A DNA stretch of 39,477 bases from Actinomycetota bacterium (lineage in GTDB: Bacteria > Actinomycetota > Acidimicrobiia > Acidimicrobiales > WLNW01): the NCBI GenBank assembly GCA_009699605.1, contig WLNW01000011.1, forward strand, positions 1 through 39,477, in the 5' to 3' direction. The notes beneath the pieces were generated by a model. That model ran no database searches. It saw only the letters and a list, made by a program, of their open reading frames with translations, and was not told the DNA's origin. Shown here piece by piece: positions 17,561 through 25,221 of this stretch (position 1 is the first letter of the stretch; each line of letters opens with the position of its first letter). The position numbers were made by a program, and so were the translations under genes.

Positions 17561-18472
17561 ATGACCGAGCCCGACACGCTCGCGGAACCGCCGCCCCTCG
17601 GCCGGTTCGGCTTGTGGACCTTTGCGCTCGACCGCCAGCCGTGGTCGCGGGCCAAAGAGGCCGCGGCCGAGATCGAACAGATGGGCTGGGACGCGATCTG
17701 GGTCCCCGAGGCCACCAATCGCAACGCGCTGGTGAACAGCACGTTGTTGCTGGGCGCCACCGACCAGCTGGTGGTGGCCACGGGTATCGCGCCCATTCAC
17801 AACCGCGACGCCGTCGCGTCGGCCAACGGCCAGCGCACCCTCGACGAAGCGTTCCCCGGGCGGTTCCTCTTCGGCCTCGGCGTGAGTCATCAGTGGCTCG
17901 TCGAAGACGTGCGCGGCGGCCACTACACGAAACCGCTCGCCACCATGCGCGCCTACCTCGAGGCCATGGACGCGGCGCCGTTCTCCGCGTACGCGCCGTC
18001 CACACGCGGCCGCCGGGTCATCGCGGCGCTCGGGCCGAAGATGCTCGAGCTCGCCGGCTCGCACGCCGACGGCGCCCACCCGTACCTCACGACTCCCGAG
18101 CACACCGCGTCCGCCCGATCGATCCTCGGCGCGAAACCGATCCTCGCGCCCGATCAGAAGCTGGTGATCGAGACCGACCCGGCCGAGGCTCGTCGAGTCG
18201 CGCGCATGCACCTCGCGGGCTACCTGGCCCAGCCGAACTACCAGAACAGCTTTCTGCGCCAGGGCTTCACGCGCGACGACATCGACAACGGCGGGAGCAA
18301 CCGGTTCATCGACGCGATCGTCGCGTGGGGCACGCTCGAGCAGGTATGCGCGCGGGTGCGGGCGCACCTCGACGCGGGTGCGTCGCACGTCGCCGTGCAG
18401 CTGCTTCCAAGCAACATGGGCGACCTCCCGCTCGCGGAGTACCGCCTACTCGCGGACGCACTACTGCGATGA
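17561..18472 (+). CDS. LLM class F420-dependent oxidoreductase
   Basis: A third luciferase-like enzyme, 303 residues, of the type annotated as TIGR03620-like F420-dependent LLM oxidoreductases. Seen: FGLWTFALDRQPWSRAKEAA, EIEQMGWDAIWVPEATNRNAL, VVATGIAPIHNRDAVASANGQRTL in the cofactor region, and FGLGVSHQWLVEDVRGGHY. ATG 17561 is 2 bp after the nitroreductase stop; the longer frame to 17348 would lie inside that gene. The stop overlaps the ATG of a 16-codon mini-ORF (ATGA at 18469). Confidence 0.86.
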   Translation: MTEPDTLAEPPPLGRFGLWTFALDRQPWSRAKEAAAEIEQMGWDAIWVPEATNRNALVNSTLLLGATDQLVVATGIAPIHNRDAVASANGQRTLDEAFPGRFLFGLGVSHQWLVEDVRGGHYTKPLATMRAYLEAMDAAPFSAYAPSTRGRRVIAALGPKMLELAGSHADGAHPYLTTPEHTASARSILGAKPILAPDQKLVIETDPAEARRVARMHLAGYLAQPNYQNSFLRQGFTRDDIDNGGSNRFIDAIVAWGTLEQVCARVRAHLDAGASHVAVQLLPSNMGDLPLAEYRLLADALLR

Positions 18473-18519
18473 GCGCGATCCCCGCCGAACTGCCGATCTC
18501 CGAGGAGCACACGTTATGA
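18469..18519 (+). CDS. Mini-ORF of 16 codons linking two genes by ATGA overlaps at both ends
   Basis: It reads MSAIPAELPISEEHTL then TGA. Its ATG (18469-18471) overlaps the stop of the LLM gene, and its stop (18517-18519) overlaps the ATG of the epimerase. The epimerase ribosome site GAGGAG lies inside it at 18502-18507. It may work only as a reinitiation relay that keeps ribosomes on the message across the 43-bp gap; a functional peptide is not claimed. Chance is possible for so short a frame, but two exact ATGA overlaps make a coupling role attractive. Confidence 0.35.
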   Translation: MSAIPAELPISEEHTL

Positions 18520-19610
18520 AGGTCCTGGTCATGGGCGGCACGCAGTTCAACGGGCTCGCACTCGTGCACGAGTTGGTGCGCACCGGTCACGACGTCACGA
18601 TCCTCAACCGGGGCAAGACCGCCGCGGACATCCCTCGCTCGGTGCGCCGGCTGATCGGTGACCGCACCGATCACGAGCGCATGCGCGAGGTCTTCCGCGG
18701 GGAGGAGTTCGACTGTGTTCAGGACATGAGCGCGTACCACCCCGAGGACGTGCGCCTCATGGTCGAGCTGTTCCGCGGGCGGACCGGGCACTACATCTTC
18801 GCGGGGAGCACGGTCATCTACTCGCCGTCGGGCGTGCTGCCCATCAGCGAGGACCATCCGGTCGATCGGGGGCCGCGCCAGAACGAGTACGGCCTGCACA
18901 AGTTGTTGTGCGAGGACGAGCTCATCCGCGAGCACCGCAGCACGGGCTTTCCGGCCACGATCGTGCCGTTCTCCATGGTCTTCGGGCCGAACAACGTGAT
19001 GCCCGATCGCGAGCAGCGGATGTTTGCCCGCCTGCTACAAAAGCGGCCGGTGTTCATCCCGGGCGACGGCTCCACGCTCGGCCAGGTAGGTCACGTCGAT
19101 GACCAGGCACGCGCGCTTCGCATGATGATGGGCCGCCCGATCACCTTCGGCAAGCGGTACAACCTCACCGGCGGGCAGTACCACAGCGACAACGGCTACG
19201 TTGACACGTTCGCCGACGTCGTGGGCATCGAGGCCCGCAAGGTGTTCATCCCATCATCGGTGATGGACGATCTGTGGGACGGCCGCGTGCGGCTCGACGA
19301 AGGTCGCGCGGCGACTGCGCTGATCGACATCCGCACGAGCGACGACGCGAAGGCGCGGGCGGCTGAGTCGCGTCGCATGTTCATGTTGTCGCGTCTCATC
19401 CAGCGACTCGCCCCGAACCTGCATCGGTGGAACTCGAGCACGCTGTTCTCGATCGAGCGCCTCAAGATCGACATCGGATGGGTGCCCGAGTACACGTTCC
19501 CGGCAATGGTCGAGCAGACCTATGCGTGGTTCCGACGTGCGGGGCTCGACGTGAGCCTCGAGTTCGACTGGACGTTCGAGGACGCACTGCTCGCCCACCT
19601 GGAGCGATAG
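18516..19610 (+). CDS. NAD-dependent epimerase/dehydratase (extended SDR)
   Basis: A nucleotide-sugar-type or related epimerase of 364 residues. Seen: the Rossmann opening MKVLVMGGTQFNGLALV at 1-17, the strand VTILNRGK with a following Arg/Lys that suits NADP or NAD, FAGSTVIYSPSG with the catalytic Ser/Thr, and NEYGLHK, which supplies the YxxxK pair. The opening GGTQFNG resembles chloroplast RNA-binding/epimerase-like SDRs. ATG 18516 has GAGGAG 8-9 nt upstream. It is the last gene of the plus-strand operon and ends 11 bp before the convergent PhyH gene. Confidence 0.85.
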   Translation: MKVLVMGGTQFNGLALVHELVRTGHDVTILNRGKTAADIPRSVRRLIGDRTDHERMREVFRGEEFDCVQDMSAYHPEDVRLMVELFRGRTGHYIFAGSTVIYSPSGVLPISEDHPVDRGPRQNEYGLHKLLCEDELIREHRSTGFPATIVPFSMVFGPNNVMPDREQRMFARLLQKRPVFIPGDGSTLGQVGHVDDQARALRMMMGRPITFGKRYNLTGGQYHSDNGYVDTFADVVGIEARKVFIPSSVMDDLWDGRVRLDEGRAATALIDIRTSDDAKARAAESRRMFMLSRLIQRLAPNLHRWNSSTLFSIERLKIDIGWVPEYTFPAMVEQTYAWFRRAGLDVSLEFDWTFEDALLAHLER

Positions 19611-19621
19611 CGACTGCAGGC

Positions 19622-20515
19622 TCAGTCGCGGGGCCAGGCGAGCGGGCTGGCCCGATCGTCGAGCGGGTCGCCGACGTGCAGGTGCGCATGGTGCGGCTTC
19701 GGGAAGCCGCCGGCCACCGGCACGAACGTGGTGCCGTCGCCCGCGTAGCGCACAGAGATGGCGCGACGGCGTTGGGTGGCGCTCGCGTTCGCGTAGGCGC
19801 CGTGGATAGTGCGAGCGTGGTGCACGGTGATGTCGCCCGGCTCAGTGTCGAAGTTCACGATGCGCGCGCGGCCGATCTGTTCGGGTTGGTCGTCGTCGTA
19901 GTCGGGGACTTCGGCGCCGATCGTGTCGGGCAGCGTCATCGTGGTCACGAACATGTTCGGCTTGTACCGCGTGCGATCACGATGGGAGCCGACCACGAAG
20001 CGGACCGCACCCGACTCGGCGCGCACCGAGTCGAGCGGCACCCAGGTGGTGCACACGAGTTCGCCCGCGAGATGGAAGTAGGCCATGTCCTGGTGGAACG
20101 CGGTCTTCTCGTGGGTGCCGGGTTCCTTGACGAGCACGCTGTCCTCGTACAGGCGGACCTGCGCGCTGCCGAGCAGGCGCGACACGATCGGGCCGAGGGG
20201 TGAGCGCGTCGCGAACGCCAGGAACTCGGGTTGGTCGCACCAATGGTCGGTCCCGGCCTTGAAGTGACCGCGCGGCACGGGCGCGGCGCGCACGTTCTCG
20301 TCGACGAGCCGGACCGCGCCAGCGTGGCGCTCGAGATCGTCACCCATTGTCGACAGGTTGGTTACGGCGGCGCCGCCGAGCGCATCTTCGAGCGGCCCGG
20401 CCATGGACTCGAGCAAGGCCTGGGGTAGCACCTGGCGCAGGCACACGACGCCGTCGCGCCAAAAGGTCGCGACCTCGTCGTCAGTGATCGGCCGGAGCGG
20501 TGCTGTCGGTTTCAT
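19622..20515 (-). CDS. Phytanoyl-CoA dioxygenase (PhyH) family protein
   Basis: A non-haem Fe(II)/2-oxoglutarate dioxygenase of 297 residues. Seen: the HxD iron ligands His141 and Asp143 in TAFHQDMAYFHL, the distal His238 in HARTIHGAYAN, and Arg in RRRAISVRY that would bind 2-oxoglutarate. The substrate is unknown; members hydroxylate acyl-CoAs, ectoine or natural products. The ATG at 20515 lies inside the last 35 bp of the upstream coiled-coil gene on the same strand, in another frame. The shared region has no strong ribosome site. Confidence 0.86.
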   Translation of the reverse strand: MKPTAPLRPITDDEVATFWRDGVVCLRQVLPQALLESMAGPLEDALGGAAVTNLSTMGDDLERHAGAVRLVDENVRAAPVPRGHFKAGTDHWCDQPEFLAFATRSPLGPIVSRLLGSAQVRLYEDSVLVKEPGTHEKTAFHQDMAYFHLAGELVCTTWVPLDSVRAESGAVRFVVGSHRDRTRYKPNMFVTTMTLPDTIGAEVPDYDDDQPEQIGRARIVNFDTEPGDITVHHARTIHGAYANASATQRRRAISVRYAGDGTTFVPVAGGFPKPHHAHLHVGDPLDDRASPLAWPRD

Positions 20516-21068
20516 CCGCCGATTCTGCCTCGGCCACGGGGGCATCTGCATCGGCTGGCTCGTCGTCGGCCGCCGGAGCGGCGCTGGGCGCGGGATCGGC
20601 TGGCGCGTCGTCGGCTGGCGCGTCGTCGGCTGGCGCGTCGTCGGCTGGAGCGTCGTCGGCTGGCGCGTCGTCGGTTGGCTCGTCGTCGGCCGGAGCGCCG
20701 TCGGCCGCCGGAGCGGCGCTGGGCGCGGGATCGGCCTCGCCGTTGCGGGCGCGCTCCCAGGCGTCGATTGCGGCGCGGTAGGCGGCCGCGGCCTCGGCGC
20801 GCTGCTCGGCCGTGGCCTTGGTGTCGTTTTCGAGGTTGCGCACCCGGCTCGCGGCATCGTCTTTGACCTTGGCCGCTTTCTGGACACGGCGTTCGGCCTT
20901 CTCGTTCTCGGCCTGGGCGCCGAGGCGGGCGTTGAAGAGGCGGAGGGCGTCGTTGGTGGCCTCGTCGACCACCAAGGGGCCAGTGAGGGGTGCACTGGGC
21001 ACTCGGCTTCCGGCAGTGCGGTTGCGGGGACCGCGCGGGGGCGGTGAGGGGCGTCGTTCGTCGGCCAT
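20481..21068 (-). CDS. Hypothetical acidic Ala/Asp/Pro-rich protein with coiled coil and DDAPA repeats
   Basis: I do not recognise the family. The 195 residues have a basic, Pro/Arg-rich N-terminus (1-30), a charged helical segment of about 35-108 (EATNDALRLFNARLGAQAE, KAERRVQKAAKVKDDAASR) that should form a coiled coil, and a low-complexity acidic tail from about 110 with seven DDAPA-like pentads flanked by two copies of DPAPSAAPAAD. No signal peptide or membrane segment is seen. The tail is expected to be disordered. It overlaps the PhyH gene by 35 bp and may be its operon partner. It could be a surface, scaffold or nucleoid-type protein; nothing decides. Confidence 0.55.
   Translation of the reverse strand: MADERRPSPPPRGPRNRTAGSRVPSAPLTGPLVVDEATNDALRLFNARLGAQAENEKAERRVQKAAKVKDDAASRVRNLENDTKATAEQRAEAAAAYRAAIDAWERARNGEADPAPSAAPAADGAPADDEPTDDAPADDAPADDAPADDAPADDAPADPAPSAAPAADDEPADADAPVAEAESADETDSTAPADH
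20564..20735. repeat. Coding minisatellite: seven 15-bp units between two identical 37-bp repeats
   Basis: On the plus strand the unit GGCTGGCGCGTCGTC is repeated from 20598 to 20702 (seven copies, three exact, others with 1-4 changes), encoding DDAPA on the minus strand. Identical 37-bp direct repeats flank it at 20564-20600 and 20699-20735. All units keep the reading frame of the coiled-coil gene, so copy-number change would lengthen or shorten the tail without a frameshift. Confidence 0.85.
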
Positions 21069-21147
21069 CGTGCCATCATGTCAAGCCGCGACGCCACTGC
21101 GGTGTCATCGGGCGAAACCCGGCAAAACAGATCAGGGGAGACAACGC

Positions 21148-21594
21148 ATGGAGTTGTGGGAGCTCACCGCACGGGAGGCCATACGCGACCTCGTCGCCCG
21201 CTACAACGCAAACGGTGACACCGGGCGGTTCGCCGAGGTTCTCGAGCTCTTCGCCGAGGATGCGGTGATGGAGGTGCCCGAGCGCTACGAGGGCCGCGAT
21301 GGCATCGCCACGCTCTTCTCGGGCACGCAGTCGAACGTCAAGGAGCTGGGCTCGGGTGGCAAGCGGGTTTATATCCGTCACAACACGTCGACCCACCAGA
21401 TCGACCTCCTCGACTCCACGCATGCCAAGGGTCGTTGCTATTACTTCGTGATGATGCCGCACGGCGTCGACCACTGGGGTCGCTACGTCGACGAGTACGA
21501 GATGCGTGACGGACGCTGGGTGTTCACCCATCGCAAGGTGACCATGGACGGGTACGTCCCCGGTGGCATGGGCGCCCAATCGGTGGGCGAGTAG
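21148..21594 (+). CDS. SnoaL-like/nuclear transport factor 2 fold protein
   Basis: 148 residues with the NTF2-like cone fold. Seen: TAREAIRDLVARYNANGDTGRF and LELFAEDAVMEVPERYEGRDGIATLF, the typical helix-and-strand opening of SnoaL_4-like proteins, then HNTSTHQIDLLDSTHAKGRCYYFV and RDGRWVFTHRKVTMDGYV. Family members act as isomerases, dehydratases or ligand-binding proteins. ATG 21148 has AGGGGAG 8 nt upstream. The stop TAG shares one base with the GTG of the PIG-L gene, so the two form an operon. Confidence 0.8.
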   Translation: MELWELTAREAIRDLVARYNANGDTGRFAEVLELFAEDAVMEVPERYEGRDGIATLFSGTQSNVKELGSGGKRVYIRHNTSTHQIDLLDSTHAKGRCYYFVMMPHGVDHWGRYVDEYEMRDGRWVFTHRKVTMDGYVPGGMGAQSVGE

Positions 21595-22307
21595 TGCCGG
21601 ACCTCGTCGATCACCCGCGCCGCGTGCTCGTGGTCGTGGCCCACCCCGACGACATCGACTTCGGCATGGCCGGCACCATGGCGGTGCTCACCGGTGGCGG
21701 CAGCGAGGTCGTGTACTGCCTCGTCACCTCGGGCGAGGCCGGCGGCCCCGACGAGCTGTCGCGCGACGCTCTGCGTGATCAGCGCGAGGCCGAGCAACGA
21801 GCGGCTGCGGCGATCGTGGGGGTGACCGACCTGCGGTTCTTGCGCTACGCCGATGGTCGGGTCGAGTGCACCCTCGAGCTTCGACGCGACATCAGCCGGG
21901 TCATCCGCGAGGTGCAGCCCGATCTCGTGGTGTCGCTGTCCAGCGTTCGCGACTGGGATCGCGTGTACTTCAGCCATCCCGATCACCTCGCCGTCGCCGA
22001 GGCGACGGCATGCGCGGTGTACCCCGATGCGCGCAACCCGCATGCCCACACCGAGCTCCTGGCTGAGGGGCATCAGCCGCACACGGTCCAGCGCATGTGG
22101 GTGTCGGGGCTCGAGCCAAACCGGTTCGTCGACATCACCGACCACTTCGACCGCAAGCTCGCAGCGTTGCAGGCCCACGTGTCACAGGTGGGCTCGCGTG
22201 CGGATCTGGCCGACACGCTCCGCTCGTGGGCGGCGGCCAATGCGGCGAAAGGTGGTCTCGAGGAGGGGCGCCTCGCCGAGATGTACCGCGAGATCGACAC
22301 CCGCTGA
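21594..22307 (+). CDS. PIG-L family deacetylase
   Basis: A Zn-dependent N-acetylglucosaminyl deacetylase fold, 237 residues. Seen: VVAHPDDIDFGMAGTMA with the metal and base residues His17, Asp19 and Asp20, and SHPDHLAVAEA at about 127-137 with the third metal-binding His. This family includes MshB (mycothiol synthesis) and Mca-type amidases. The length is shorter than the roughly 290-300 residues of MshB, so I do not assign a gene name. The start is GTG at 21594, overlapping the preceding stop by one base. Confidence 0.84.
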   Translation: MPDLVDHPRRVLVVVAHPDDIDFGMAGTMAVLTGGGSEVVYCLVTSGEAGGPDELSRDALRDQREAEQRAAAAIVGVTDLRFLRYADGRVECTLELRRDISRVIREVQPDLVVSLSSVRDWDRVYFSHPDHLAVAEATACAVYPDARNPHAHTELLAEGHQPHTVQRMWVSGLEPNRFVDITDHFDRKLAALQAHVSQVGSRADLADTLRSWAAANAAKGGLEEGRLAEMYREIDTR

Positions 22308-22325
22308 CCTGCCGGGTAGTGGGTG

Positions 22326-22757
22326 TCAGTCTTCGCCCGACGGGCGTTGGCGTGTGCGTTTGACGTCGCTGCGCTTGCGCTTCGTCTCGACGCGGCGCTT
22401 CTTCGCGCCTCTCGAAGGTTTGGTGGCCACACGATGCTTCGGCACGATCAGCGCTCCGGCGAGCTTCTCGCTCAGTCGTTCGAGCGCGAGCTCGCGGTTC
22501 TGGAGCTGCGATCTGCGGTCGGACGCAACCACGCGCACGGACTCACCGAGGGTTTCGAGGAGGAGTTCGCGCTGGCGCGGGCCGAGCGACGCCGAACCAG
22601 CGATGTCGAACCGCACCTCGGCTTTGCTGTTCGTGGTGTTCACGTGCTGGCCGCCCGCGCCGCCGCTCGCCGAGAACCGCCATTCCAGCTCGTCGAGGAG
22701 GATCATGCAGCTGCGGTTGATGCGCAGCACGCCGCTCGCGGCTGCGTCGGAGGTCAC
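22326..22757 (-). CDS. arfB: Peptidyl-tRNA hydrolase ArfB (ribosome rescue)
   Basis: Releases nascent chains from stalled ribosomes that lack a stop codon. 143 residues, the normal ArfB size. Seen: ELEWRFSASGGAGGQHVNTT with the catalytic GGQ at 35-37, SKAEVRFDI, and a long basic tail (KKRRVETKRKRSDVKRTRQR) that in ArfB sits in the empty mRNA entry channel. The start is GTG 22757, overlapping the isochorismatase-like stop as GTGA; ATG 22704 would be shorter by 18 residues. Confidence 0.9.
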   Translation of the reverse strand: MTSDAAASGVLRINRSCMILLDELEWRFSASGGAGGQHVNTTNSKAEVRFDIAGSASLGPRQRELLLETLGESVRVVASDRRSQLQNRELALERLSEKLAGALIVPKHRVATKPSRGAKKRRVETKRKRSDVKRTRQRPSGED

Positions 22758-23374
22758 GATTGCCAGGCCGCGAGCACGTCGTCGGTGGTGGTCACGGTCG
22801 CGATGTAGCTGAGCGTGTTGGCGAAGACCTGATCGACGTACTCCGCGGGGGTCCCGGCGACTGCGTCGCGCGGGATGACCACTTGATACGACCGGTTCAC
22901 CGCGTCGAAGGCGACGTTCGGGATGGCGACGTTGACGGAAACGCCGACGAGCACGATGGTGTGGATGCCTTCGTTGCGCAGCAGCGAATCGATTTCGGTT
23001 CCTTGGAACGGCGAGAGCCCGTGCTGGCGGGGCAGCACGATGTCGTTGCCCTTCACGCCGATCTCGTCGAGCGGCTCGACCGCTTCGGCGCCCATGACGA
23101 GCTTCACCGGTGAACGCTTGGCGCCGTGGAACAGGCGGGCGTTGGTGTTCGACCCCCACATGTCGGGCTGGTGCGCCGCGGTGGCATGGATGACTCGCAC
23201 TCCGACGGCACGGGCTCCCTCGGCGAGGCGGGCCACATTCGGGATCATGGTCACCTTGGCCGCCGCAGCCATCTCGGGAAGTGCGGACAGATCGCCGATG
23301 ACGCCCTTCTGGCACTCCTGGAGCAACAGAACAGTGTGCCGTGAATCGACGATCGAGCGCAGGTCGGGTGCCAT
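22754..23374 (-). CDS. Isochorismatase-fold protein lacking the cysteine-hydrolase triad
   Basis: 206 residues with the isochorismatase-like alpha/beta fold: VLLLQECQKGVIGD at the N-terminus, VHATAAHQPD-like strand, HGLSPFQGTEIDSLLRN, LVGVSVNVAIPNVAFDAVNRSY and VVIPRDAVAG. In cysteine hydrolases of this fold the Asp (IDMQ), Lys and Cys form the triad. Here the Asp place is Glu20, the Lys place is Arg/Gln at 116-117 and the Cys place is Ala150. A group of actinobacterial homologues shares this look, so the change is probably not decay. The function is therefore unclear. It is coupled to arfB by a 4-bp overlap. Confidence 0.8.
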   Translation of the reverse strand: MAPDLRSIVDSRHTVLLLQECQKGVIGDLSALPEMAAAAKVTMIPNVARLAEGARAVGVRVIHATAAHQPDMWGSNTNARLFHGAKRSPVKLVMGAEAVEPLDEIGVKGNDIVLPRQHGLSPFQGTEIDSLLRNEGIHTIVLVGVSVNVAIPNVAFDAVNRSYQVVIPRDAVAGTPAEYVDQVFANTLSYIATVTTTDDVLAAWQS

Positions 23375-23441
23375 GGGCGCAACCTAGCGCCCGGTCGGCT
23401 GGGTCACCTACGGTGGGGACCTGCGACTACAAGGGGACTCC

Positions 23442-24377
23442 GTGCGCACAGATCCTGCAACGCCGAGCAAAGGCACACCGACCGACGCCGAGCTCGGCAT
23501 CGACGTCCGACCTATCGCCGGCGTCATCGGCGCCGAGATCCACGGTGTCGATCTCGCCCATCCGCTCGACGCGTCCATCGTCGCGGCCATTCGTGACACG
23601 TTGCTCAAGTGGAAGGTGGTGTTCTTCCGCGATCAGCACATCTCGCAGGCGCAGCACCTCGCGTTCGCCCGGGCGTTCGGCGAGCCGACTCCCGCACACC
23701 CCACGTTGCCCGCAATGTTCGCCGACTTCCCCGAGATCTTGCAGCTCGACAACCAGGTGCACGCACGAGTCGACGCACCCAACATCGAGAGTCGGTGGCA
23801 CACCGACGTCACGTTCCTGCCGGCGCCGCCGATGGCCTCGATTCTGCGGGGCGTAGTTGTGCCCTCGTACGGTGGCGACACGCAGTTCGCCAACCTTGTC
23901 ATGGCCTACGAGACCTTGTCCGCTCCACTGCAGGCGCTCTGCGACACGCTCCATGCCGTGCACCTCAACGCGTTGCCCATCTCGCGCGGCGAGATGTCGA
24001 GCGAGCTCCGTGGTCAGTTCATGTCGCGTGAGATCCGCGCGGTGCATCCGGTCGTGCGGGTGCACCCCGAGACCGGTGAGCGTGCGCTGTTCGTCAACCA
24101 CAACTTCACCGACTACATCGTCGAGTTGTCCCGCCGCGAGAGCAGGCACCTGCTCGCGATGCTGTACGAGCACATGTCTGATGCATCGCTGACCTGTCGG
24201 TTCCGTTGGGAACCGGGCAGCATCGCCTTCTGGGACAACCGCGCCACCGCGCACATGGCACCCACCGACACCCCTCGAGGCATGCACCGTTCTATGGAAC
24301 GCATCACGCTCAAGGGTGACCTCACCGTGGGCCCCGACGGATTCATCGGACGGGCTCTCGAATCCACCACGGCCTGA
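23442..24377 (+). CDS. TauD/TfdA-family Fe(II)/2-oxoglutarate dioxygenase
   Basis: Hydroxylates an organic acid or sulfonate, releasing CO2 and succinate. 311 residues. Seen: GAEIHGVDLAHPLD near the start, WHTDVTF with iron ligands His120 and Asp122, ATAHMAP with His271, and RSMERITLKGD with Arg287 for 2-oxoglutarate. TauD and TfdA cannot be told apart by these motifs. GTG at 23442 has AAGGGGA 5 nt upstream, a strong site that fixes the start. It lies 5 bp before the tyrosine phosphatase gene, same strand. Confidence 0.87.
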   Translation: MRTDPATPSKGTPTDAELGIDVRPIAGVIGAEIHGVDLAHPLDASIVAAIRDTLLKWKVVFFRDQHISQAQHLAFARAFGEPTPAHPTLPAMFADFPEILQLDNQVHARVDAPNIESRWHTDVTFLPAPPMASILRGVVVPSYGGDTQFANLVMAYETLSAPLQALCDTLHAVHLNALPISRGEMSSELRGQFMSREIRAVHPVVRVHPETGERALFVNHNFTDYIVELSRRESRHLLAMLYEHMSDASLTCRFRWEPGSIAFWDNRATAHMAPTDTPRGMHRSMERITLKGDLTVGPDGFIGRALESTTA

Positions 24378-24382
24378 TCCTC

Positions 24383-25138
24383 ATGCTCGAGGGAGTCGTC
24401 AACTTCCGCGATGTCGGCGGGTACCGCACCACCGACGGCGCAACGGTTCGAACCGGTTGGATCTATCGCGCTGCGCACTTCGGCGGGGCCACCGACGCCG
24501 ACCTCGCCATGTTGGCCGAACTCGGCGTGCGATTATTCGTCGACTTCCGCGGTCCGGGCGACATCGAGGCCGACGGCCACAACCGCATGCCGCCGGGCTC
24601 CAGGCTCGTGTCGATCCCCATGTTCGATCCGGCCGGTGCGAACGACATCCGTACGATGTTGAGCGAAGGGACCGCAGCCGAGATCGAGGCTGCGTTCGGT
24701 GGTGGCCGGGCTCACGAGGCGATGCTTCGCGGGGCGATCGCGCTCGTCACTCAGCCCGATCGTGTCGCAGGCTATTCGTTGATGATGCGAGCGCTCATCG
24801 ACGCCGAGACCCCAGCGGTCATCCATTGCTCGGCTGGCAAGGACCGAACGGGATGGGGCGCCACCCTGCTCCTGCTCCTGCTCGGCGTGAACGAGGCTAC
24901 GGTCATCGAGCACTACCTCGAAAGCAACCAGCATCGTGCCCTCCGCCCTGCGGTCACGACCGCACCGAAGGTCGATATCGAACTGCTGCGTCCGTTCTTC
25001 GAGGTCCGATCGCAATACGCGCGCGGCGCGCTCGACGCGATGCACGCCACCTATGGCGGGATCGAGCAGTACGTGCGCGACGGGCTGGGCATCGACGATG
25101 TCGACGTCGCTCGCTTCCGCGCGCGGATGCTGGGGTGA
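24383..25138 (+). CDS. Tyrosine/phosphoinositide phosphatase (MptpB-like, Y_phosphatase3)
   Basis: A 251-residue phosphatase. Seen: NFRDVGGYRTTDGATVRTGWIYR, the usual opening of this family, FVDFRGPGDIEADG, and the P-loop HCSAGKDRTG with nucleophile Cys149 and Arg155. The extra Lys and Asp in the loop (AGKDR) are typical of MptpB-like enzymes that accept phosphotyrosine and phosphoinositides. There is no secretion signal, so a cytoplasmic or leaderless role is likely. It sits 5 bp after the TauD-type gene. Confidence 0.88.
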   Translation: MLEGVVNFRDVGGYRTTDGATVRTGWIYRAAHFGGATDADLAMLAELGVRLFVDFRGPGDIEADGHNRMPPGSRLVSIPMFDPAGANDIRTMLSEGTAAEIEAAFGGGRAHEAMLRGAIALVTQPDRVAGYSLMMRALIDAETPAVIHCSAGKDRTGWGATLLLLLLGVNEATVIEHYLESNQHRALRPAVTTAPKVDIELLRPFFEVRSQYARGALDAMHATYGGIEQYVRDGLGIDDVDVARFRARMLG

Positions 25139-25221
25139 AACTGACACGCTCCTGCTGACCGTCGATTGACGCCCCAGTGTCACCGTCATGGGCGGCGGCG
25201 TCGTGCACGCGGCAGAGTTGA

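Noticed and set aside
20598-20702. CRISPR-like array
   Set aside because: Units are contiguous 15-mers without spacers and encode in-frame DDAPA pentads; it is a coding minisatellite.
25142-25182. Terminator hairpin between the phosphatase and lutC genes (TGACAC/GTGTCA)
   Set aside because: Only six pairs around a 29-nt loop and no U-tract; too weak to claim.
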